Source: Rhodothermales bacterium
GTDB taxonomy: Bacteria > Bacteroidota > Rhodothermia > Rhodothermales > Bin80
DNA: 64,000 bases
Assembly (NCBI GenBank): GCA_028278205.1
Contig: JANQES010000016.1
Span: forward strand, 1-64,000
Direction of reading: 5' to 3'
Positions 43,358 through 51,117 of the stretch are shown here, piece by piece. Both the position numbers and the translations under genes were made by a program. The stretch's first letter is position 1. Each line of letters starts with the position of its first letter. Under the pieces are notes generated by a model that saw nothing but the letters and a program-made list of their open reading frames with translations, was not told where the DNA came from and ran no database searches.

Positions 43358-43909
43358 ATGACGACCATCACGCTCGAAAACATTGCTCGCCTTCCTATCC
43401 GCGCACGCGTCGGTCTGGCACTAGCCAGTGCTGAGCACGTGTTGCCGTTTCTGACAGGGGATCCCCAGATCTTCGAGGGAGCCAGGAGCGCGCTTGTGGA
43501 TGGGTGGCGCTGGAGTAGAGACGAAACGATACCTGCCCAGGTGCTCTACGACCACATTTATCCACTAATGGAATTTGAGCACGAAATCGAGCCGCCCGAT
43601 GTAGAACGAAAAGAGAATGCCTTGTTCTCTACAATTACGGCCATGTACTACGTGACGTGGCAGGCTGCGCGACGCGAAGAACAGGAAGAAGGTGTAGACC
43701 AGTATACTCCCCTGCCAAACGATATTGCAGAAATAGGGGAAGAAGATGTCATTGATTGTCTGGCCTATGCCGCTCAGGCAGCCAATCAACCCGACAGCGA
43801 AGTTCGTTGGCAACAACGAATCTTACATAATCTGTTGAACGATTTTGAAACGGATGATTCGGAAATCCTGGGCGAAGTCGTGCCCTCGCACTACTTCAGC
43901 GAGCAGTAA
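43358..43909 (+). CDS. Probable immunity protein for effector 2
   Basis: The 183-residue protein is acidic, mostly helical and has no signal peptide: LPIRARVGLALASAEHVLPFL near the start, then GWRWSRDE, YYVTWQAARREEQEE and a C-terminal RILHNLLNDFE. It lies 25 bases after the toxin-bearing effector on the same strand and is the last gene of the eCIS operon. Small acidic helical proteins in this place are typical immunity proteins of polymorphic toxins; it faintly resembles Imm5-type proteins, but I am not sure of the family. The immunity role is inferred from context. Confidence 0.55.
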   Translation: MTTITLENIARLPIRARVGLALASAEHVLPFLTGDPQIFEGARSALVDGWRWSRDETIPAQVLYDHIYPLMEFEHEIEPPDVERKENALFSTITAMYYVTWQAARREEQEEGVDQYTPLPNDIAEIGEEDVIDCLAYAAQAANQPDSEVRWQQRILHNLLNDFETDDSEILGEVVPSHYFSEQ

Positions 43910-43954
43910 ATCAACGAAGTTCAAGCCCTGACCAGGCTCATCGTCCACCTCAAA

Positions 43955-45424
43955 CTAGGCCAGAATGCCCTTGACGACGTGGGCTTCTTCGACGCCGGTG
44001 AGTTTCTGGTCGAGGCCGCGGAATTTGAACGTCAGGCGCTCGTGGTCGATGCCGAGTTGGTGGAGAAGCGTGGCATTCAGGTCGCGGATGTGGACGGGGT
44101 TTTCGACGATGTTGTAGGAAAAATCGTCGGTCTTGCCATACTCGAAGCCGGCCTTGACGCCGCCGCCGGCCACCCAGAGCGTAAAGCAACGCCCGTGATG
44201 ATCGCGGCCCGAACTGGGATGGCCGAGGGTGCCCTGGCTGTAGACCGTGCGCCCGAACTCGCCGCCCCAGATGACCAGCGTCTCTTCGAGCAACCCCCGC
44301 CGCTTTAGATCCTTGACCAGCGCCGCCGACGCCTGATCGACGTCGTTACACTGAAACGGCAGTTGCTTTTGCAGCGCGATGTGCTGGTCCCATCCCCGGT
44401 GAAAAAGCTGCACGAAGCGCACGCCGCGCTCGATCATGCGGCGCGCGAGCAGGCAGTTGGCCGCATAGCTGCCCGGCTTGCGCGACTCCGGCCCGTAAAG
44501 CTCAAACACTTCGTCCGACTCGTCCGAGAGGTCCATCAATTCGGGCACGGAGGTTTGCATGCGATAGGCCATCTCGTAGGCTTCGATGCGGGCCAGCGTT
44601 TCGGGATCGCCGACGGCTTCGGCCTGTCGCTGGTTCAGTGCGGCGAGGTCGTCGAGCATCTTGCGGCGCTGCGCCCGCGTGACGCCGGGCGGGTCGGCCA
44701 GGTAGAGCACCGGGTTGACGCCGGGCCGCAGCAGCACGCCTTGATGGCTCGACGGCAGGTAGCCGCTGCCCCAGAGGCGCGCGAAAATCGGCTGGCCGGG
44801 GTTCTTGCCCGTCCCTTGCGAGAGCAGCACCACGTAGGCCGGCAGGTTCTCGTTCTCGCTGCCGAGGCCGTAGCTGAGCCACGCGCCCAGGCTGGCATGC
44901 CCGATCTGCTGCGATCCGGTATTGATAAACGTGATGGCCGGGTCGTGGTTGATCGCCTCGGTATACATCGATTTGACGAGGCAGATCTCGTCGGCGATGG
45001 TCTGGATGTGCGGCAGCAGGTCGCTGATCCAGGTGCCGTGTTGGCCGCACCGGCGCATCGGCCACCAGGGAGCCACGACGGGATACGCGGTCTGATTCGC
45101 CGTCATGCCCGTCAGGCGTTGGGTGCCGCGTATCGAGCCGGGCAGCTCGGTGGCGTGCAGTTCCCGCTGGATGGGCTTGTAATCGAACAAATCCACGTGC
45201 GACGGCCCGCCGGACTGAAACAGGTAGATGATCCGTTTGGCTTTGGGCACAAAATGCGGCACGTCTTTTCGCTTCGGATCTCCAGCAACCGGCGAGCCGG
45301 CCTGCGCGCCCATCAAGCCGGGAAACAACAACGACGCCAGCCCCAGCCGCCCGATGCCCCGTGCAGCCCGGCCCAGAAACGTCCTGCGCGTGATGGTGCG
45401 TTCGTAATCGAGTAGAGGGTGCAT
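43955..45424 (-). CDS. DUF1501 domain secreted protein
   Basis: The 489-residue protein has a Tat-like N-terminus ([21 protein letters not shown] at about 13-33) and an alkaline-phosphatase-superfamily DUF1501 body: [61 protein letters not shown] and [22 protein letters not shown]1501 genes are usually paired with PSD1/planctomycete-cytochrome genes, as here on the minus strand, and are frequent in Planctomycetes and Rhodothermota. The substrate is unknown; a role in polysaccharide or organosulfate handling is often assumed. A four-helix-bundle gene interrupts the pair. Confidence 0.9.
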   Translation of the reverse strand: MHPLLDYERTITRRTFLGRAARGIGRLGLASLLFPGLMGAQAGSPVAGDPKRKDVPHFVPKAKRIIYLFQSGGPSHVDLFDYKPIQRELHATELPGSIRGTQRLTGMTANQTAYPVVAPWWPMRRCGQHGTWISDLLPHIQTIADEICLVKSMYTEAINHDPAITFINTGSQQIGHASLGAWLSYGLGSENENLPAYVVLLSQGTGKNPGQPIFARLWGSGYLPSSHQGVLLRPGVNPVLYLADPPGVTRAQRRKMLDDLAALNQRQAEAVGDPETLARIEAYEMAYRMQTSVPELMDLSDESDEVFELYGPESRKPGSYAANCLLARRMIERGVRFVQLFHRGWDQHIALQKQLPFQCNDVDQASAALVKDLKRRGLLEETLVIWGGEFGRTVYSQGTLGHPSSGRDHHGRCFTLWVAGGGVKAGFEYGKTDDFSYNIVENPVHIRDLNATLLHQLGIDHERLTFKFRGLDQKLTGVEEAHVVKGILA

Positions 45425-45465
45425 GGGTTTCGGGATGCGGGATGTGGGTTTCGGGATGCGGGATG
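45425..45465. repeat. Two 20-bp tandem copies of a GGGATGC-type repeat
   Basis: Positions 45425-45444 and 45446-45465 are copies of the same 20-base sequence starting GGGTTTCGGGATGCGGGATG. They lie just upstream of the DUF1501 start on the minus strand. The reverse complement of the core recurs at 45884-45943 on the other side of the four-helix gene. Confidence 0.85.
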
Positions 45466-45488
45466 GGGAATGCGGTTTATTTGAGACT

Positions 45489-45854
45489 CTAGTGGGATTG
45501 ACGAACTGTGTTGAGGAAGCGGTTTAGTTTACGTCCCAGCATGTCCAGGCGACTGTGGAGGTCTTCGAATAGAGGCTGATCTTTGAACGATTCCGTTTCA
45601 AACAAGGTCTCTAGATGATCGATGGTCTCATCCAGCGAGGCGTGTACGTAGACAAGAAATCGGATGAATTCATTTTTGTATTCACGCCTGCCGTATCCCT
45701 CGACGATATTCGATTTTACCGATTTTACAGACCTCCTGATCTGACTACCCTCTTCAAACATCTCAAACTTGGGCAGTTTCGTCAACGTCATCTTGTGAAT
45801 ATCGATGACCAACGTCCTCGACAGTTGCCAAATTTCCAGCTTCTTATAGCTCAT
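45489..45854 (-). CDS. Four-helix bundle protein (S23/IVP family)
   Basis: The 121-residue protein reads [20 protein letters not shown], then [25 protein letters not shown] and [22 protein letters not shown], the pattern of the S23 ribosomal intervening-sequence-like four-helix family. I chose the internal ATG at 45854 because AAAGGAGG (complement of 45859-45866) precedes it and the upstream part is repeat-derived. Members are found in rRNA intervening sequences and as free-standing cassettes; their function is poorly known. Here it is inserted between two genes that normally sit together and is flanked by inverted low-complexity repeats. Confidence 0.88.
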   Translation of the reverse strand: MSYKKLEIWQLSRTLVIDIHKMTLTKLPKFEMFEEGSQIRRSVKSVKSNIVEGYGRREYKNEFIRFLVYVHASLDETIDHLETLFETESFKDQPLFEDLHSRLDMLGRKLNRFLNTVRQSH

Positions 45855-45883
45855 GATCTCCTCCTTTCGTTTTAGCTGTTTTC

Positions 45884-45943
45884 CATCTCGTATCCCGCAT
45901 CCCCCATCCCGCATCTCGCATCCCGCATCTCGCATCCCGCATC
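45884..45943. repeat. Low-complexity CGCATCC/CGCATCTC tandem repeat
   Basis: About eight head-to-tail units of 7 bases (CGCATCC, CGCATCT and variants) run up to and over the stop codon of the PSD1 gene. This is the inverted counterpart of the repeat at 45425-45465, so the four-helix gene sits between inverted copies. Confidence 0.85.
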
Positions 45944-48900
45944 ATCCTTTCGTAATCGTCTCGCTGAGGTTCAGGATCAGGGTGGCGATGGTAGTCCAGG
46001 CGGCGTGTTTGGCCAGGTCGAGGGTTTCATCGCGGCGGGATTCGCCGACGCCGAGGTAGGCAGTGGCGGCGTCCGGATCGGTCTGGTAAGTGGCGTGTTC
46101 TTCTTCGAAGCGTTGGCGGAGGCGTTGCACCGTCTGCCGGTCGGGCGTGCGGCTCGTCACCTCTTCGAAGGCAAACAGAATGCGGCTTTCGATGTCGTCT
46201 TCGGCTTCGCGGAGGATCCGCCCGGCCAGGGCGCGGCTGGCTTCTACAAACTGCGGGTCGTTCAGGAGGACCAGGGCTTGCAGCGGCGTGTTGGTCACCT
46301 CGCGCGTGACCGTGCAGACCTCCCGTGTCGGCGCGTCGAACGTGAGCATCGACGGCGGCGGGGCGGTGCGTTTCCAGTAGGTGTAGAGGCTGCGGCGGTA
46401 GAGCTTTTCGGCGTGGTCTTGCACGAAGACCTGGGCCGTCGCCGGGGTGCTGCCGTAGTGACTCACCTCTTTCCAGAGCCCGGCAGGCTGGTACGGACGC
46501 ACGCTCGGCCCGCCCATCCGATCCACGAGCAAGCCGCCGGCCTTCAAGGCTGCGTCGCGGATGAACTCGGCCTGCAACCGGAACCTCGGCCCGCGCGCCA
46601 GCAATCGGTTCTGCGGGTCGATCTCCAACAGAGCGGGCGTCGTGGCAGACTGTTGCCGGTAGGTGGCGCTCATGACCATCGTTTTGAGCAGCGCCTTCAC
46701 ATCCCATCCGCCATCCACAAATTCCACAGCGAGCCAGTCGAGCAGGTCGGGATGGCTGGGCAGCGCTCCTTGCGCGCCGAAGTCGGCAGCCGTAGCGACG
46801 AGGCCGGTGCCGAAGAGCATCTGCCAGAAGCGATTCACCGCCACCCGCGCCGTCAGTGGATGATCGGTCTGCACGAGCCACCGGGCCAACCCCAGCCGGT
46901 TGGCGCCGGCTCCTTCAGGCAGCGGCGGCAAGACCGACGGCACGCCCGGCTCCACCCGTTCGGTGGGCTGATCGTACTGGCCCCGGTTGAGGGTGAACGT
47001 CTCGCGCGGCTCCGGGGCCTGATCCATGATCATCGTCGGGTGCGCTTCGGTGAGCACGCCGAGCCGCTCTTCGAGGTTGGCAATCTGATGGCGAAGCAGC
47101 GCCGTGGCCGGAGCCGTTTCCGCGAAATACGCTTGCACCCGATCGGCCTCTTCGGGCGCGCGTTCCGAGGGCTTGGTGAGCAGATCCTGGATGTCTGCGG
47201 GGATCGGCGTCCCGTCATCCGTGCCTGTGAGGGCGAAGACGCGGAAGTGCGCGGCGATCAGGTTGTCGCCCTGGCCGAAGCTGAGCATGACGGTGAAGTA
47301 GGGCGTCTGCTGCGGATCGACAGGCTCGTCAAACGTCAGGGTAAGGTGATGCCCCCGGCGGTTGTCCGGATGGGGCGACCACCCGTTGATCCGGCGCTCG
47401 TCGAGAGCGGCGCGGACGGGATAATCCGGATGTTCGGCGGTGGCTGTGATCCGGCGGATAGGCAGGATGCGGTAGAGATCGACCTGATCTGACGGCAACG
47501 CGCCGGCGCTGACGGTGATGCTCGTGAGGATGAACGAACCCTCCATCCCATCGCGGCGCCCATGGCCGATGCGCCCGCCCTGCGCCGCGCGGTGCGGGTA
47601 GAATTCAACCCGAAGCCCGGTCAGCGGCGCGGCGGTGTGGTCCGGGTCGATCTTTAGCGAGACGTTGTAGGCCGCCAGCCAGCCCGGCTCGCCGATGAAG
47701 ACCGAGCTGTCGGGCATCGGCTCGCCGGTGTAGCCGGTGTTGGGCGTGGTCACTTTTTGCATGGCGAGCGGGTGCAACGCGAGATCGCGCCCCCGCGCTT
47801 CGAGGTGACGGCGCTGCTCGGCTTCCCAGGCTTGCTGGCCGGGGTGATCCTGCGCCAATTCGGCCCGCAAACGTTCCACCTCGGCCTTGATCTGTTCGAC
47901 CTCTTCCTCGGTGTGCAACAGCGTCCTGGCCTCGACCGCCGGCACGGCGTTGATGCCCCGGTCGCCGTCCAGGCCCTTGTCGCTGATGGTGTTGAAGTAG
48001 GCGAAGAAGCGGTAGTAGTCGCGCTGGGTGATGGGGTCGAACTTGTGGTCGTGGCATTGCGCGCAGGCCATCGTCAATCCCAGAAAGACCTCGCCGGAGG
48101 TTTTGACCCGGTCCACCACGTAGTTGGTGAGGTTTTCCTCCGGAATCGTGCCGCCCTCGTGGGTGATCATGTGATTACGATGGAAGCCCGTGGCGATGCG
48201 TTGCGCCTCGGTCGGATCGGGCAGGAGGTCGCCCGCGAGTTGTTCGATCACGAACTGGTCGAACGGCTTATTCTCGTTGAAGGCGTGGATGACCCAGTCG
48301 CGCCAGAGCCACATATGCCGCCCGCCGTCGATGGAATAGCCGTTGGTGTCGGCGTAGCGGGCCAGGTCGAGCCAGTGCACGGCCATGCGCTCGCCGAAGT
48401 GGGGCGAGGCCAGGAGCCGGTCTACCAGCTTTTCGTAGGCATCCGGGCGCGCATCCTCGACAAAAGCTCGCACGTCTTCGGCGCTCGGCGGAAGCCCGGT
48501 GAGGTCGAAGGACAGTCGGCGGATCAACGCGCGCCGGTCGGCTTCGTCAGACGGGGTCAGGCCCTCGCGTTCCAGGCGGGCCAGGATGAACGCGTCGAGG
48601 TTGTTTCGGGGCCACTCGGCGCGTTGCACCGCCGGCGTGTCAGGGCGGGTAGGCGGGATGAAAGCCCAGTGGGGTTTCCACGAAGCGCCCTGATCAACCC
48701 ACGTTTTGAGCACGGCGACGTCGTAGGCCGAGAGGTCCCGGTGCGACTCCGGCGGCGGCATCCGGTCCTTCGCAATCGGCGTGGTGATGCGGCGTATCAG
48801 CTCGCTCTTGCGGGGCTGGCCGGGCACGATGACGAACCGGGCCGTGTCGTCGCGGAGTGGCGCATACAATCCCTCGCGGGTGTGCAATTGCAAATCGGCT

Positions 48901-49094
48901 TTCCGGCTTTCTTCGTCGTGGCCGTGGCACTGGAAACAGTTCTGGGACAGGATGGGCTTGACGTGAAAGTTGAAATCGATCTGGCCGAGGGCCGCCACCC
49001 GGTCTTCGACAGAGGGCGCCCTCCGCGTTGAACAGGCGGCCAGGGCCAACAACGCCACCACGACGAGGACCGTGTGCGATTTAAGAAGCGACAT
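45942..49094 (-). CDS. PSD1 and planctomycete cytochrome c domain lipoprotein
   Basis: The predicted protein has 1,050 residues from ATG 49094, chosen because it starts a lipoprotein signal peptide (LLALAAC with C21). Residues 53-57 are CFQCH, the haem site of the planctomycete-type cytochrome c domain ([14 protein letters not shown]). Then come DUF1549 (about 150-360; [37 protein letters not shown]) and, near the C-terminus, DUF1553 (WYRQ-like [24 protein letters not shown]). These proteins pair with DUF1501 proteins and are thought to be surface or periplasmic redox enzymes on polymers. Minus strand, upstream of the DUF1501 gene. Confidence 0.92.
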   Translation of the reverse strand: MSLLKSHTVLVVVALLALAACSTRRAPSVEDRVAALGQIDFNFHVKPILSQNCFQCHGHDEESRKADLQLHTREGLYAPLRDDTARFVIVPGQPRKSELIRRITTPIAKDRMPPPESHRDLSAYDVAVLKTWVDQGASWKPHWAFIPPTRPDTPAVQRAEWPRNNLDAFILARLEREGLTPSDEADRRALIRRLSFDLTGLPPSAEDVRAFVEDARPDAYEKLVDRLLASPHFGERMAVHWLDLARYADTNGYSIDGGRHMWLWRDWVIHAFNENKPFDQFVIEQLAGDLLPDPTEAQRIATGFHRNHMITHEGGTIPEENLTNYVVDRVKTSGEVFLGLTMACAQCHDHKFDPITQRDYYRFFAYFNTISDKGLDGDRGINAVPAVEARTLLHTEEEVEQIKAEVERLRAELAQDHPGQQAWEAEQRRHLEARGRDLALHPLAMQKVTTPNTGYTGEPMPDSSVFIGEPGWLAAYNVSLKIDPDHTAAPLTGLRVEFYPHRAAQGGRIGHGRRDGMEGSFILTSITVSAGALPSDQVDLYRILPIRRITATAEHPDYPVRAALDERRINGWSPHPDNRRGHHLTLTFDEPVDPQQTPYFTVMLSFGQGDNLIAAHFRVFALTGTDDGTPIPADIQDLLTKPSERAPEEADRVQAYFAETAPATALLRHQIANLEERLGVLTEAHPTMIMDQAPEPRETFTLNRGQYDQPTERVEPGVPSVLPPLPEGAGANRLGLARWLVQTDHPLTARVAVNRFWQMLFGTGLVATAADFGAQGALPSHPDLLDWLAVEFVDGGWDVKALLKTMVMSATYRQQSATTPALLEIDPQNRLLARGPRFRLQAEFIRDAALKAGGLLVDRMGGPSVRPYQPAGLWKEVSHYGSTPATAQVFVQDHAEKLYRRSLYTYWKRTAPPPSMLTFDAPTREVCTVTREVTNTPLQALVLLNDPQFVEASRALAGRILREAEDDIESRILFAFEEVTSRTPDRQTVQRLRQRFEEEHATYQTDPDAATAYLGVGESRRDETLDLAKHAAWTTIATLILNLSETITKG

Positions 49095-49307
49095 GGAACC
49101 GGGGGCTGGGAAACGTACGATAGACCTCAATATAAGATAAGAATCGACCGGGCGTACGGGCGCATTGAAAAGCAACGAGACAGTTTGGTCAACCAACTCG
49201 CCGAATTAAAACGCTGCCGGTAGAGACATTGCCGGAAAAACAAACTTTCTCGCTTGACCAGCAGTACAATCCTCGCTAGCGTCTCCCTGTCTCAGCCGGG
49301 CGATCCC

Positions 49308-49553
49308 ATGACCAAGCTCAATGTAAATGGAGCCAAAGAACGGCTGCCTGAACTCCTCGATGAGGTAGCCAAAGGGGAAGATGTACAGATCACGTCCGGC
49401 GATGGTAGCGTGACCTATCGCCTGGTCGTTATCGCGCGGGAAACCGCACATCAAGCCAAACGGATATCCGATCTACACCCGGATTTTTTCACCATGAGCG
49501 ATGATTTCATGGACGAGTCGCCGGAGATTAATGCGATGTTCTACGGTGAATGA
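49308..49553 (+). CDS. Phd/YefM-type antitoxin
   Basis: The 81-residue protein reads VNGAKERLPELLDEVAKGEDVQITSGDG and YRLVVIARE, the Phd/YefM pattern in which an N-terminal dimer domain binds DNA and the C-terminus wraps the toxin. ATG 49308 is preferred to ATG 49254, because the family similarity begins at its first residue (TKLNVNGAKE). Its stop overlaps the start of a PIN-type toxin that is cut short after 21 codons, so the antitoxin is now without a partner in this window. Confidence 0.85.
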   Translation: MTKLNVNGAKERLPELLDEVAKGEDVQITSGDGSVTYRLVVIARETAHQAKRISDLHPDFFTMSDDFMDESPEINAMFYGE

Positions 49554-49618
49554 TGCGCGTTCTTCTCGATACACATACGTTGATGTGGTGGGCTGGAAAA
49601 TCGAAATTCCCGGCTTAG
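49553..49618 (+). pseudogene. Truncated PIN-domain toxin (VapC-type)
   Basis: The ATG at 49553 overlaps the antitoxin TGA (TGATG), as in intact pairs. It reads MRVLLDTHTLMWWAGKSKFPA and stops at TAG 49616-49618. The LLDTHTLMWW start, with the first acidic PIN residue D6, is a clear PIN-domain N-terminus, but the other catalytic acids are absent and the usual length of about 130 residues is lost. The sequence after the stop contains a CGGGC/GCCCG hairpin (49641-49656) and no continuing PIN frame that I can find. Confidence 0.82.
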
Positions 49619-49640
49619 CCGGTAGCGTTGCTGTGGTGAG

Positions 49641-49656
49641 CGGGCTTGCCTGCCCG
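49641..49656. repeat. Short hairpin after the broken toxin
   Basis: CGGGC (49641-49645) pairs with GCCCG (49652-49656) around the loop TTGCCT. Hairpins of this CGGGCTTGCCTGCCCG type are common intergenic repeats in bacteria. It lies where the PIN gene should continue and may mark the insertion or deletion that broke it. Confidence 0.5.
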
Positions 49657-49714
49657 TTCGTCGCTCCGTACTTTGCTCGCGATTGTCCCCTCGCTTCGAT
49701 ACGGAGAAACGACC

Positions 49715-50596
49715 ATGCCCAATCCTTGGACGGGGATCGGTAATCCCTATACACGCCAGGAAGTCCTCGACCGGCTGCATGCCACGCTCGATAGGGGAGA
49801 GCCCATCATAGCAGCGGGCGCTGGCACGGGGATCAGTGCCAAGTTCATCGAGCAGGGCGGCGCCGATCTGCTGATTATTTACAACTCAGGCCGTTTTCGG
49901 ATGGCCGGGCACGGCTCTACTGCCGGCCTGATGGCCTACGGCGATGCCAACGCCGTGGCGATGGAAATCGGCGAGTTTGAGGTCTTGCCGGTCGTCAAGG
50001 AGATCCCGGTCATCTGCGGCGTCCACGCCTCGGACCCGCGCCGCCGGATGTGGCACTGGCTGCTGCAAGTCAAAGCCATGGGCTTTAGCGGCATTAACAA
50101 CTTTCCCACCCATTCGATTGTGGACGGCCTGTTCCGGCAAGTGCTCGAAGAGACCGGGATGAGCGTCCAGCACGAGATCGACATGGTGGCGTTGGCGCAG
50201 AAAGAAGGGATTGAGCTTTTCTCTATCGTCTACGTCGCCTCGCCCGGCGAAGCGCAGGCGATGGCCGAGGCCGGCGCCGACGTCATCATCGCGCACGTAG
50301 GCTGTACCGTCGGCGGATCGATAGGGGTGACCGGGGCCGTCTGTACCATCGAGGAAGCCGCCGCGCGCACGCAGGTCATCATTGAGGCTGCCCGGAGCGT
50401 TCGGAACGATCTGCTGTTCCTGAGCCATGGCGGTCCCATCAGCACCCCGGATGATGCCGCCTACATCAACGAACATACGGACTGTGTCGGGTTTGTAGGC
50501 GCGTCGAGCCTGGAACGGATGGGGGTCGAGCAATCGCTGACGGACCTCACACGCACCTTCAAGCAAATCCCTTGTCCGGCTGCCAGGAAACGCTAA
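49715..50596 (+). CDS. Phosphoenolpyruvate-hydrolase-family TIM-barrel protein
   Basis: The 293-residue protein has the TIM-barrel pattern of the PEP hydrolase family (PF09370): EPIIAAGAGTGISAKFIEQGGADLLIIYNSGRFRM, then ICGVHASDPRR, GFSGINNFPTH, DVIIAHVGCTVGGSIG and FLSHGGPISTPDD. Members often neighbour Tm-1/UPF0261 proteins; none is in this window. ATG 49715 is chosen over an upstream in-frame ATG at 49646, since similarity begins with RQEVLDRL a few residues later and the family usually has about 280 residues. Activity on phosphoenolpyruvate-like substrates is a family-level assumption. A cupin gene follows at 11 bases, probably in one operon. Confidence 0.88.
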   Translation: MPNPWTGIGNPYTRQEVLDRLHATLDRGEPIIAAGAGTGISAKFIEQGGADLLIIYNSGRFRMAGHGSTAGLMAYGDANAVAMEIGEFEVLPVVKEIPVICGVHASDPRRRMWHWLLQVKAMGFSGINNFPTHSIVDGLFRQVLEETGMSVQHEIDMVALAQKEGIELFSIVYVASPGEAQAMAEAGADVIIAHVGCTVGGSIGVTGAVCTIEEAAARTQVIIEAARSVRNDLLFLSHGGPISTPDDAAYINEHTDCVGFVGASSLERMGVEQSLTDLTRTFKQIPCPAARKR

Positions 50597-50606
50597 GAAA
50601 CTGCTT

Positions 50607-51017
50607 ATGCGCTACTTCTTCCCACAAGACACCTATCACCAGGAACCCGTCCAGCAAGGTCTGAACGAGTGGATCAATTGGCCGGAGGTAGACGCGGAGA
50701 TCGGGGGGCTTTTCGCGGCGCGGGCGTCGATAGCGCCGGGGATGGGGCACGACTTCCACTATCATCCCGGACGCGAGGAAATCATCTATGTGCTGGAGGG
50801 CGCCATCGAGCAATGGGTGGGCGAAGACCGTCGGGTGCTCACGGCGGGCGATGCCGTGGTCATCCCTGCCGACCGCGTCCACGCCTCGTTTAACATTGGT
50901 GCGACTGAGGCCCGGATCTTTGTCGTGTTGACCCCTGCCGCCTCGGACCAGCCGCTGGCCGTCGATATGTCGGATGAGGCGCCGTGGAAAACGCTGCGCG
51001 CTGAAAATGATTTGTAG
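50607..51017 (+). CDS. Single-domain cupin protein
   Basis: The 136-residue protein has one cupin barrel: GMGHDFHYHPGREEIIYVLEG, where the H-x-H and E are the metal ligands, and AGDAVVIPADRVHASFN with the later histidine. Small cupins bind a metal ion and act as isomerases, dioxygenases or sensors; the substrate cannot be read from sequence. The 11-base spacing after the TIM-barrel gene suggests that they work on the same compound. Confidence 0.9.
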   Translation: MRYFFPQDTYHQEPVQQGLNEWINWPEVDAEIGGLFAARASIAPGMGHDFHYHPGREEIIYVLEGAIEQWVGEDRRVLTAGDAVVIPADRVHASFNIGATEARIFVVLTPAASDQPLAVDMSDEAPWKTLRAENDL

Positions 51018-51095
51018 TGTTTTAGTGTTATGGTGTTCGAGTGTTTTAGGGCCATTGGCACCAAAACACCAAAACACTTTAACACCAAAACACCC
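51018..51095. repeat. GTGTTTTAG/CCAAAACAC inverted low-complexity repeat
   Basis: The left part (51018-51050) has repeated GTGTTTTAGTGTT units, and the right part (51060-51095) is the approximate reverse complement, with CCAAAACACCAAAACACTTT. A long imperfect hairpin forms between the cupin and the next lipoprotein gene, and might act as a terminator or mRNA stabiliser. Confidence 0.75.
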
Positions 51096-51117
51096 CTAAC
51101 CCGCGAGGACCGTGTTT

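Noticed and set aside
47757..49031. 424-codon open frame on the plus strand
   Set aside because: It is antisense to the PSD1/cytochrome gene; no domain is recognisable.
49254..49265. TTGACC followed by TACAAT as a promoter of the antitoxin gene
   Set aside because: The spacing is only five bases, far too short for -35 and -10 boxes.
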